Below, in pieces: positions 57,201 through 64,000 of a stretch of 64,000 bases of DNA. This DNA is from Lewinellaceae bacterium (GTDB taxonomy: Bacteria > Bacteroidota > Bacteroidia > Chitinophagales > Saprospiraceae): NCBI GenBank assembly GCA_020636435.1, contig JACJXX010000002.1, positions 1,302,001 to 1,366,000 on the forward strand, in the 5' to 3' direction. Position 1 is the first letter of the stretch. Every line of letters starts with the position of its first letter. A program made the translations under genes and the position numbers. The notes below the pieces were generated by a model. It saw only the letters and a list, made by a program, of their open reading frames with translations, did no database searches and was not told the origin of the DNA.

Positions 57201-57851
57201 TTCGCCGGTGCAGGAAAGCGCCAGCTTGAAGGTGCGCAGGGTGACTTGCCCCATAGGGTTGCGGTTCTCGATGACATCGCCTTCGTATATGTGGGCAGGC
57301 CCTTCTTCGTTGTGTTCAGCCTGGCATTCGAAAGCCGCCCACAATTCCGGGTTGGGGTTGTCTTTCACAAAATAGGACATGTAAAGAGGGTTCGCCTCTT
57401 CTGTCCGGGTGTCGATGTATACCGCGCCCCGGGCAGTCAGCAGAGTGCCGTAGAATCCCTTGGGGCCATACCCAAAGCGGATGGTTTCGCCCGGATTGTC
57501 CGGGTTCCAGCCCTTATAGGTCTTGATGGACGGATAACGGGCCGCCAACCCCGGGGCCATCACCGGCGATTCCACCACTTCGAATGTTTTGGCACCGCCG
57601 TTCGGCATGGGCATAGCCAGTTCCAGGGGCGCGGTGGCCTCCGGCGTGAATTCCATCGGGGCGGCCTGCAGGGCCGTTTTCAGCCCTTCCAGGTCGAGGG
57701 CCAGCGCCCGGTAGTGGTTGACCTGGAAGCTGCGCTGCCGCAGCGCCGTTTCCGGGCGGGCGGCTTCGTTGGCGTCTGCCCAGAAGTTCTGCTGGGCTTG
57801 CAGGGGCAACAGCCCCGGAAGGAGGAGAATAAGCGTAGGGAATAATCTCAT
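54210..57851 (-). CDS. Secreted reprolysin-like metalloprotease with P-domain, CSPG/cadherin-like and T9SS domains
   Basis: The 1213-residue protein starts with a signal peptide (MRLFPTLILLLPGLLPLQAQ) and a propeptide-like region. The M12-type catalytic domain has the zinc motif HEMGHQFGANH at about residues 345-355 and a downstream Met-turn-like TTIMSYAGICP. Beta-sandwich and Fn3-like domains follow (FSWQGAADANSYDFQLATSA), a proprotein-convertase P-domain (ILFDGNCF, GQWTLEVRIIESG), a CSPG/cadherin-like repeat (DHFTFIVDDGQGGFIP) and a T9SS sorting domain (SLFPNPAQDRVAIGF...LPSGVYFVNV). It is exported and likely degrades external proteins. No frameshift is seen. Confidence 0.9.
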   Translation of the reverse strand: MRLFPTLILLLPGLLPLQAQQNFWADANEAARPETALRQRSFQVNHYRALALDLEGLKTALQAAPMEFTPEATAPLELAMPMPNGGAKTFEVVESPVMAPGLAARYPSIKTYKGWNPDNPGETIRFGYGPKGFYGTLLTARGAVYIDTRTEEANPLYMSYFVKDNPNPELWAAFECQAEHNEEGPAHIYEGDVIENRNPMGQVTLRTFKLALSCTGEYAQFHGGTKELVLAQMVSVVNRLTQVFERDLAIRAELIENNDEIIFLNGATDNLSNGQTSTLLGQNGPVINPIIGINSYDYGHVLNIHNTGNYGIALIRGACIPELKAAGVSGFANPQGDPFVISIVAHEMGHQFGANHTMSTCQNVNTSTAFEPGSGTTIMSYAGICPAGNNVQNFTDAQFHVISLEEIFAYTRNGQGNTCPEKMLAGNSEPVVGIPLEGGFFIPTSTPFELTATASDAEGDALTYSWEQYDLGPVNTGLGNPEGDSPLFRVFPPTESPTRVFPKLEKILSNNYDITEVLPAYGRNMTFRCVVRDNNPQGGAAVWAQVGFKVDGTAGPFQVLSPNTFADLWIVGSNTEIRWDVANTDNEIVGCQKVNIKLSLDGGYTYPVMLAENTDNDGSAFITVPDSETAQARVRIEAADNIFFDVSNQNFVIQAATEPGYVLNLAPNDISLQCLPAPAVIEIQTASILGYDEPIALELIGELPEGASYSFSQNPVNPSESATLTITFDQFIEETLNLRVRATTASLDTAYRELQITTVSNDFSAMALLEPVDGRDDIQLQTNFSWQGAADANSYDFQLATSATFGQESLVESASGLTTAAYTPESFFDNNQIFFWRVRPVNECGPGPWLTPFVFKTISVDCAGSDLPNDLPINLPANSGTRMSNLFVTTDGIISDLNVKNVEIRFSPVRGIRATLISPAGTRAILFDGNCFTNSANIELAFDDEAPEDIPCPPDGFVPAQPEQPLSVFDGESTAGQWTLEVRIIESGFGTGEIKGWQLEFCAAASTTPPILLANEVLGVPPGQANAVTADYLKAEDDAATPEQLTFTLLQPPANGQLYRWSQDEVLATGSKFTQATINTYNLVYVHDGSDTQEDHFTFIVDDGQGGFIPTQTFNIDIDENAVVGTAEVDAGNAISLFPNPAQDRVAIGFRQAVRGEAAVRLLNLQGQVVQQRRFPEAGRQVQLNTAGLPSGVYFVNVQAEEGVFTEKLLLQR

Positions 57852-57942
57852 GTTTTTGCTATTTTCGGTATTCTTTCAAGGAATGAATTGGAAAATGGTT
57901 TAGTTTTTTGGATTTCTGTCCTGCAATTCCTGCATTTAGAAT

Positions 57943-58050
57943 GCCACTAAAGCACAAAGGCACAAAATCCCACGAAATTTTTGTGCGGGTTTGGTGCCTG
58001 CCTGCCCGTGAGGTCACAGCCGAGCAGGTAGGTTTTAGTGTTTTTGTGGC
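57943..58050. repeat. CACTAAAGCACAAAG-type inverted repeat with nested palindrome
   Basis: GCCACTAAAGCACAAAGG at the left is an imperfect complement of the right end (GGTTTTAGTGTTTTTGTGGC). The middle carries a palindrome of the CCTGCCTGCC...GAGCAGGTAGG type seen also inside element C at 54059-54093. No gene in the region 57852-58266 otherwise. Confidence 0.6.
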
Positions 58051-58266
58051 GGGTTTTTTCAAAGCAACTTCTCCAAAGCAGGAATTACTGATTTCTGTTT
58101 GGGCAGAGCGCAAGTCCATTGTAAAGGACACAAAAATAATAGCTTGCACTCATTATACAGGCATATCAAATTTTATTTTGTCGCCTGTGCGCGGTAGATT
58201 TATGTTTAGCAAGATTTTTACCCCCAACCGGCTACTTTTAAGTTTGCCGGTTCCAAATCATGACTT

Positions 58267-61200
58267 ATGAAAAAAACTTTTACCCTATTCGCTATCCTCC
58301 TTTTTTCAGTCAGCCTGATTTATTTATCAAAGAATCCTGCCACTCAGCAACAGGCCAAACCGTCCAAACAAGAACGCATTCTGGAGGCTTTAGAGTATGA
58401 AAACCGCATCACTCAGGACCCTGCCCTGGGCTACCCGCCGGTGGAACGCCTGATGCTGGCCCTGAAGCAGGCGAAAGCGTTGCAGCAGCAGTATGCCAAC
58501 CGCTCTCCCGGCGGCATCCTGGAAGCCCGGTGGCGGGAGCGCGGCCCCAACAACATCGGCGGCCGCACCCGCGTCATTCATATCGACCTGAATGATCCGG
58601 ATAGGAAAACCATCTGGGCCGGCGGCGTTTCCGGCGGCCTTTGGAAAACGGATGACATTACCGCCAGCCAGCCCGTCTGGTCTAAAGTCGACGATTACCT
58701 GGACAACATCTCCGTCGGAGCCCTGGCCCAGGACCCCAACGAGCCTGATCTGATGTACATGGGCACCGGAGAATTGTACGCCGGCATTGCCGGATTTGCC
58801 CTGTTCCGGTCGGAAAACGGAGGCGAGGATTGGGAACTTCTGCCCTCCACCACCAACGGCAACTTCCTGTTTACTCAGCAATTGTTCGTCCACCCTCAAA
58901 CCAGCGAGGTGTACGCCGGCACTACCCGGGGCCTCTACCGCAGCAAAGACCGGGGCGGCAGCTGGGAAAAAGTGCTGGGCGTTGGCGCGGGGACTTCCCA
59001 GGAAACCATCCACGATATGGCTTTCCATAAAGCTTCAGGAACCATTTATGCTTCCACCACTTCCGTCATTTACAAATCTGCCTCAGGAGACGCCAACTCC
59101 TGGCAGAACCTCACGGCGGGCACCAACTTTACCGGCGGCTTCACGCGGGTGGAGCTGGCGGTGAGCCAAACGGAGCCCCACTACCTATACGCCGTGGGCA
59201 ACAGCAATGGCAGCGGCAGCGGCGTTCACCGCCTGGCGGATGGGGACACTTTCTGGGATGTTTTTGAACCACCCATCAGCAACGATGGCGAAAACTGGAC
59301 CCGGAACCAGGGAGGGTACGACCTGGAGATTGCCGTTGACCCCTTCAACGGCCAGCGCGTTTTCATCGGCGGGATCGACGTATATGTTTCCGAAAATGGC
59401 GGCCTCAGCTTCAGTCAGCTCTCTGATTGGGAGGGCGCCCCGCTTCAGTTTGTTCACGCCGACCAGCATAAAATCCTCTTTGATGAAGGGCAGCAAGGCG
59501 CCGTTTACTTTGGAAACGACGGAGGCTTCTTCCGCTCCTTCAACGGCGGCGGCAACATCCGGGCCGCCAATACGGAATACAACGTCACTCAATTCTATGC
59601 GGCTGACCTCCACCCGGAGTCGCTGCTCGACTATTTCATCGGCGGCACTCAGGATAACGGCTCCCTGCAGCTCAGCAAATTTGGCATCGGCGGCGCCCGG
59701 ACAGTAGGAGGGGGCGACGGCTTTTTTGCCCATATCGACCAGGATGAGCCGCAGTATCAGCTGGTGTCTCTTTATTACGGAGCGTATTCCATGTCGATCG
59801 ACGGAGGGGCTTCCTTTGGCGTCGGGATCAACACCGACGGCGGCTTTGTCAACCCTTCGGATTATGACGACGAGGCCAACATTTTATACACCCAGACCAA
59901 TAACGGAGATTTTTTCCGCTGGAACCGGGAAACCAACGCCGGCGGAGTGGTGGATGTGGAAGGCTACAACATTTCGGCCACCCATGTGCGGGCCGATCCC
60001 AACCTGCCCAACCGCATCTACCTGGGGGACGGCTCCGGGCGCCTTTACCGCATTGACGATGCGGACCAGGGCGATGCGGTCAGCACCATCCAGCTGAGGC
60101 CGGCCAGTTCCGGCGCCATTTCCAGCGTAGACATAGAACTGGGCAACCCGGATCACCTGCTGGTTACGCTTTCCAACTATGGCATTGCCAGCATTTACGA
60201 AAGCAAGGACGGCGGCGCTGCCTGGCAGCCCTGCGAAGGCAACCTGCCGGACATGCCGGTCCGCTGGGGGATGTTCAACCCCAATGACGCCTCCCAGGCC
60301 ATCATCGCCACCGAGCTGGGCGTGTGGGCTACCAGCCAGCTGAACGGCAACCAAACCGAATGGGTGCCGCCGGCGCCGGGAGTGGGCATGCCGCTTACCC
60401 GCACCACCATGCTGCAGGCCCGCCGGTCGGATAAGGTGGTGCTGGCGGCTACCTATGGCAGAGGCTTGTGGACTTCCGACGTGTTTTCCGCTCCCCTGCC
60501 TGTCCTCGACGGCAACCTGGTGCATTATACCCGTTCTCCCCTTGCCCTTACCGGCCGGCGTTCCCTGCAGGCTCAATCTTTCGAGTGGGACTTCGGCGAC
60601 GGCTCCACCGGTACCGGAGAGACGGTTTATAAAGAATACCCCAATATCGGAGCATACCCGCTCAAACTGACCATCAACGGGAGCGTATCGGAAACGGCAA
60701 CCATTAAAATACTGCCCGATCACAGCCTGCCGTTCACCTCCGAAGGAGAAGCCTACAGCGGCGGGTTCGAGGCGTATCCGGAGCAGTTCGGCGTGCATAC
60801 CGTCAGCGGCTCTTCCTGGGAGCGAGGCAGGTCGTCCATATCCGGGAAGAGCGGGGTGAACAGCGGCGAGAATGCTTTCGTGGTGGGCCTGGACGAAGAG
60901 TTCTATCAGCCCAATACCGAAACATACCTTTATCTGCCCAATTTCGATTTTTCCGATCCGGGCATTTATGAGTTGAGCTTCTGGGCCAAGTTCAAACTGC
61001 AGGGCGGTTTCGACGGCTTTCAGTTGCAGTATTCCACCAACCGCGGCCAAAACTGGCGCCAGCTGGGCTCGGATAAGGACGACAACTGGTACAACTACGC
61101 CAATGATTCCGAACCGGCGGCGGCTTTCCCCATCGGCTCGGCTTATTTCAGCAGCGTTAAGGCTTCCTTCGATAAATTCAGCCTCAACGTGAGCAACCTG

Positions 61201-61841
61201 GCAGGAGAGGAGAACGTCGCTTTCCGCTTTGTTTTCCGTTCGGAAGGCACCGGCAGCCACAACGGGGTGGCCATAGACGACGTAAAAATCACCAAATACG
61301 CCGGAGCGTTGCTCACCCAACTGCTCAGCTTTTCCGGCGAATTCAGCAGCCCTTCCCAAATTCGCCTCGAATGGGAGACGCAGCCGGAATTCAAATGCCA
61401 GTAGTCGGAACAGTGAACGCAAAGGGCTATCTCACTACTGACCTGAAGTCTTATGCCTTCTCTACCCCGGGCGACCGCCTGCTCTACTTCTTCCGCCTGC
61501 GGGTGGTCAATGAAGACCCGGAGGAGGGCTATGAAGAGATTTTCTACTCGCCCACCATCGCCCTGCGCAAGGAGAGCTTCTACACGGGCAAGGAAGTGGT
61601 GCAGGTATTTCCCAATCCCTTTCAGGATTACATCGAAGCCACTTTTACCGATATCCTGGATGATGAAGTGTTTTACGAGCTCTACGATATGAGCGGGCGC
61701 CTCGCCCGGAAGGGCAGCCTCACCGTCAGCGGGCCCCTGATGCACCTGGAGATGGGCGGGTTGCCCGCCGGGGTGTACCTGCTGAGCCTGCGGATTGGCA
61801 TGGATGGGGAAGAGCAGGTTTTTCGGTTGCTGGGGTTGTAG
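58267..61841 (+). pseudogene. Secreted VPS10/sortilin-like repeat protein with PKD domain, frameshifted before its T9SS signal
   Basis: Frame one (58267-61404, 1045 residues) has a signal peptide, many BNR/sortilin-like blades (WAGGVSGGLWKTDD, EVYAGTTRGLYRSKDRGGSW), a PKD domain (FEWDFGDGSTGTGE) and a jelly-roll domain, then stops at EWETQPEFKCQ. The remaining T9SS sorting domain is in another frame to 61841 (VGTVNAKGYLTTDLKSYAFS...QVFPNPFQDYIEATF...LPAGVYLLSL). Joining the frames leaves a gap of roughly 15 residues relative to what such linkers normally hold, so a 3n+1-base deletion near 61400 is likely. The translated product would lack its export signal and stay in the periplasm. Confidence 0.75.
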
Positions 61842-61855
61842 CGGACAAGAAAAGG

Positions 61856-61899
61856 CTTGACAAGTTTCCTTTGAGCTTCCATTAGATAAACTTGTCAAG
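61856..61899. terminator. Terminator-like hairpin after the VPS10-like gene
   Basis: CTTGACAAGTTT pairs with AAACTTGTCAAG around a 20-base loop, 15 bp after the stop codon. It lacks a strong U-tract on the plus strand but is the only stem near the gene end. Confidence 0.55.
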
Positions 61900-61965
61900 T
61901 CTCTTCATGGCCATTTCCCCTGGATTCCCTAATTTGCGCCCGGGAGTTTTATTTTTTTTGAAACT

Positions 61966-62132
61966 CTAAGGCACGAGGAAAGAATAAAGTGTTCAATTAT
62001 GGGGCAGTAATTTTTGTGCCAGGCAAGGCGCGAAGAATGAGGATAGCCAAAGCTACCTGAGTGATGAGCAACGCCGCATGGCGCAAAAAGGACAAGCCAG
62101 AATGGACAGTTTATTCTTTCGTCGTGCCTAAG
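61966..62132. repeat. Inverted-repeat element A (167 bp)
   Basis: Terminal arms of about 29 bp match at roughly 25 positions (CTAAGGCACGAGGAAAGAAT with its inverted counterpart at 62104-62132). The core runs GCCAGGCAAGGCGCGAAGAA, GGATAGCCAAAGCTACC, GAGCAACGCCGCATGGCGC. Directly abuts element B. Confidence 0.75.
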
Positions 62133-62292
62133 TAACGGGCAAATAATAAGGTTTCGAAATATGCCGCCGCTATTTTGTTGCCAGACGAGGCGCGATGAGG
62201 GAGCATAGCCGGAGGTTACGTAACTGAAGAGCAACGACGTATGGCGGCAAAAGAGCAAGGCAGAATCGAAAGGTTATTATTTAACCGTTACT
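62131..62292. repeat. Inverted-repeat element B (162 bp)
   Basis: The arms AGTAACGG..AAATAATAA..TTTCGA (62131-62157) and their complement (62266-62292) differ from those of element A but pair with each other. The core is clearly homologous to A (GCCAGACGAGGCGCGATGAG, GAGCAACGACGTATGGCGGC) in the same orientation. Together A and B fill most of the 61842-62306 gap. Confidence 0.75.
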
Positions 62293-62306
62293 AAACATGC
62301 TCACCC

Positions 62307-62558
62307 ATGTACCCTTACAAAGTAGAATACATTTATGCTTCTTCCGAGAAGAGGAAGTGGTATCAATCCAAAGGCCCGGTTGACGCCTGGACTTTAGCCA
62401 AAGAACTGGAAGCTCTTCTGGTGGAATCTCATTCGAAGGGTTACGAATTGGCCAACATCACCCCCATCCTGACCCATGAGATGGTGCAAGCCAGCTATCC
62501 GGCTACCCGGACGGACGGGCTGATGGTCACTTTCCGAAAGGCAGAGACAATGGAATAA
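62307..62558 (+). CDS. Small hypothetical protein upstream of proB
   Basis: The 83-residue cytoplasmic protein (MYPYKVEYIYASSEKRKWYQ, then GYELANITPILTHEMVQ) has no signal or TM segment. Its TAA overlaps the proB ATG by one base, so the two are translationally coupled. The alternating strand/helix pattern suggests a small alpha/beta fold, but I do not recognise a family. Coupling hints at a role with glutamate kinase or its regulation; this is inference. Confidence 0.7.
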   Translation: MYPYKVEYIYASSEKRKWYQSKGPVDAWTLAKELEALLVESHSKGYELANITPILTHEMVQASYPATRTDGLMVTFRKAETME

Positions 62559-63637
62559 TGATGCCCGAGTTTCGAAAAATTGTGGTCAAAGTAGGCACCA
62601 ACGTGCTGGCGCGGGAAGACGGTTTGCTGGACATCACCAGCATCAGCCACCTGGTGGATCAGATAGCCGCCCTCAAGCAGGCGGGCACGGAGGTGATCCT
62701 GGTGTCCTCCGGGGCGGTGGGGGCCGGCCGCAGCCTGTTCGAAGTACCGGAAGGCATGAGCAAAGTCGTGCGGCGGCAGGTGCTTTCCGCCATCGGCCAG
62801 GTGCGGCTGATGGAAATTTACCGCCAGCTGTTTGCCAATCATGGCCTGTTCTGCGCCCAGGTGCTGGCCACTAAAGCAGATTTCCAGGGGCACACCCACT
62901 ACAACAACATGAAGAACTGCTTCTTTGCCCTGCTGCGCGACAAGGTGGCGCCCATCGTCAACGAGAATGACGTCGTCTCTGTAAGCGAATTGATGTTTAC
63001 GGACAACGACGAGCTGGCCGGCCTGGTGGCCGCCATGACCAATGCTGATGCCCTCGTCATTCTCAGCAGCGTAGACGGGCTGCTCTCCGCTCCCCCGGGC
63101 GAGCCGGGCAGCGAGATCATCCGCGAAATAGCCTGCGATGACAAACAGTGGCTGAGGGCCATAACGCCTTCCCGGTCTTCCTTTGGGCGGGGCGGCATGC
63201 ACACCAAGTTCCGCATCGCCCAGAAAGCCGCCAAAGTAGGCATCACCACCATCATTGCCAACGGGCGGCGCGCCAACATCCTGCCCGATATTATGAAAGG
63301 CGATTTTGTCGGCACCCGATTCCTGCCTGCCGAGTCGCTTTCCAATGTAAAGAAAAGGCTGGCCTACCACGCGTCGGAAAGCAAGGCCGCCATCCACATC
63401 AACGCCGGGGCGGAAGCAGCCCTGTGTTCACCCGACAAGGCATCCAGCTTGTTGCCGGTGGGCATCACCCGCATCGAGGGGGATTTCCAGAAAGGGGACA
63501 TCGTCCGGATTTTCAACGCCCAGGGCCAGCCCATCGGCCTGGGGCAGGCGCAGTACGGGGCGGAGACGGCCCGGCAGTATATGGGGCAGCAGGGGAAAAG
63601 GGCGCTGGTGCATTATGACTACCTGTATATAGAATGA
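62558..63637 (+). CDS. proB: Glutamate 5-kinase ProB
   Basis: The 359-residue protein has the amino-acid-kinase fold: KIVVKVGTNVLAREDGLLD, VSSGAVGAGRSLF, PIVNENDVVSVSEL, FTDNDELAGLVAAM and RGGMHTKFRIAQKAAKVG. A C-terminal PUA domain follows (ALCSPDKASSLLPVGITRIE, FQKGDIVRIFNAQG). It phosphorylates L-glutamate in the first step of proline synthesis. The length matches the PUA-containing form. proA is expected beyond the window but is not seen, as the repeat tract begins 20 bp after the stop. Confidence 0.95.
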   Translation: MMPEFRKIVVKVGTNVLAREDGLLDITSISHLVDQIAALKQAGTEVILVSSGAVGAGRSLFEVPEGMSKVVRRQVLSAIGQVRLMEIYRQLFANHGLFCAQVLATKADFQGHTHYNNMKNCFFALLRDKVAPIVNENDVVSVSELMFTDNDELAGLVAAMTNADALVILSSVDGLLSAPPGEPGSEIIREIACDDKQWLRAITPSRSSFGRGGMHTKFRIAQKAAKVGITTIIANGRRANILPDIMKGDFVGTRFLPAESLSNVKKRLAYHASESKAAIHINAGAEAALCSPDKASSLLPVGITRIEGDFQKGDIVRIFNAQGQPIGLGQAQYGAETARQYMGQQGKRALVHYDYLYIE

Positions 63638-63656
63638 GGGGCATTTGATGGAACGC

Positions 63657-64000
63657 GGGTTTGCGCGGATAGGCGCTTCAAAATGGGACGCGGGTTTGCG
63701 CGGGTGCGGCGGGTTTGCGCGGATAGGCGCTTCAAAATGGGACGCGGGTTTGCGCGGGTGCGGCGGGTTTGCGCGGATAGGCGCTTCAAAATGGGACGCG
63801 GGTTTGCGCGGGTGCGGCGGGTTTGCGCGGATAGGCGCTTTAAAATGGAACGCGGGTTTGCGCGGGTGCGGCGGATCTGCGCGGATAGGCGCTTTAAAAT
63901 GGAACGCGGGTTTGCGCGGGCGCGGCGGGTTTGCGCGGATAGGCGCTTCAAAATGGAACGTGGGTTTGCGCGGATAGGCGGGTTTGCGCGGATAGGCGCT
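63657..64000. repeat. 54-bp tandem repeat array reaching the window edge
   Basis: Units begin at 63657, 63711, 63765, 63819, 63873 and 63927, each containing GGGTTTGCGCGGATAGGCGC and a second, shorter GGGTTTGCGCGGG. Later units carry substitutions (TTTAAAATGGAA for TTCAAAATGGGA). The last unit is shortened, with the subrepeats adjoining. Because 54 is a multiple of three, both strands are open, which explains the 18-residue periodic ORFs there; neither has a start context or composition that persuades me it is a gene. Confidence 0.9.

Noticed and set aside
63619..63977. Two 110-codon ORFs with 18-residue repeats
   Set aside because: They result from a 54-bp tandem repeat that is open in both directions; no start context or domain supports either.

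Overview
The window looks like a chromosomal segment of a Bacteroidota bacterium, most likely from the Saprospiria (Lewinella/Phaeodactylibacter-like). The evidence is several large secreted proteins ending in type IX secretion (T9SS) sorting domains, a propeller-type LytS kinase with a LytTR regulator, delta-60 repeat and HEIGH-type proteins, and a TTG-N21-TAnnTTTG promoter. No rRNA or tRNA gene was seen. The taxonomic placement is inference.

Region 1 (1-18.9 kb) is mostly housekeeping and surface genes. It holds an intradiol dioxygenase-like secreted protein, a Ppx/GppA phosphatase, a GlsB/YeaQ membrane protein, a two-component pair, a secreted PQQ-type sugar dehydrogenase, MscL, an OsmC-family protein, aconitase and a UvrD/AddA-like helicase. 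Two genes here are broken by frameshifts: a small gene at 12 kb and the helicase, which has two. An IS4-family element (19.0-20.7 kb) with clear inverted repeats and a probable 7-bp target duplication lies upstream of the helicase.

Region 2 (20.7-27.4 kb) has a palindrome cluster, a giant delta-60/dockerin/T9SS protein, a WYL regulator, a one-TM small protein and a NYN nuclease-like protein. Two copies of a covarying two-hairpin element and a promoter/terminator pair that may bound a small RNA lie among the last three genes.

Region 3 (27.4-47.5 kb) is a complete type I-B CRISPR-Cas locus: cas8b-cas7-cas5-cas3, then a RloA/RloB (AbiL-like) ATPase-TOPRIM pair, cas6, an XRE-MNT/HepT toxin-antitoxin pair, cas1-cas2-cas4, and an array of 108 repeats and 107 spacers running away from cas4. 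The cas8b-to-RloB block and the toxin-antitoxin pair are AT-richer than cas6 and cas1-2-4, so the locus looks like a mosaic of defence modules. Two pairs of overlapping spacers let the bases 5' of two protospacers be read from the array itself; both are TTA.

Region 4 (47.6-64 kb) returns to surface and metabolic genes: a TPR-LytTR regulator, a HEIGH-type metallopeptidase, a GT39 glycosyltransferase, a large M12-like metalloprotease, a VPS10-like repeat protein cut off from its T9SS signal by a deletion/frameshift, and proB. Intergenic spaces carry decaying gene remnants and a family of about 160-190 bp inverted-repeat elements whose ends differ between copies yet stay complementary within each copy. 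The window ends in a 54-bp tandem repeat.
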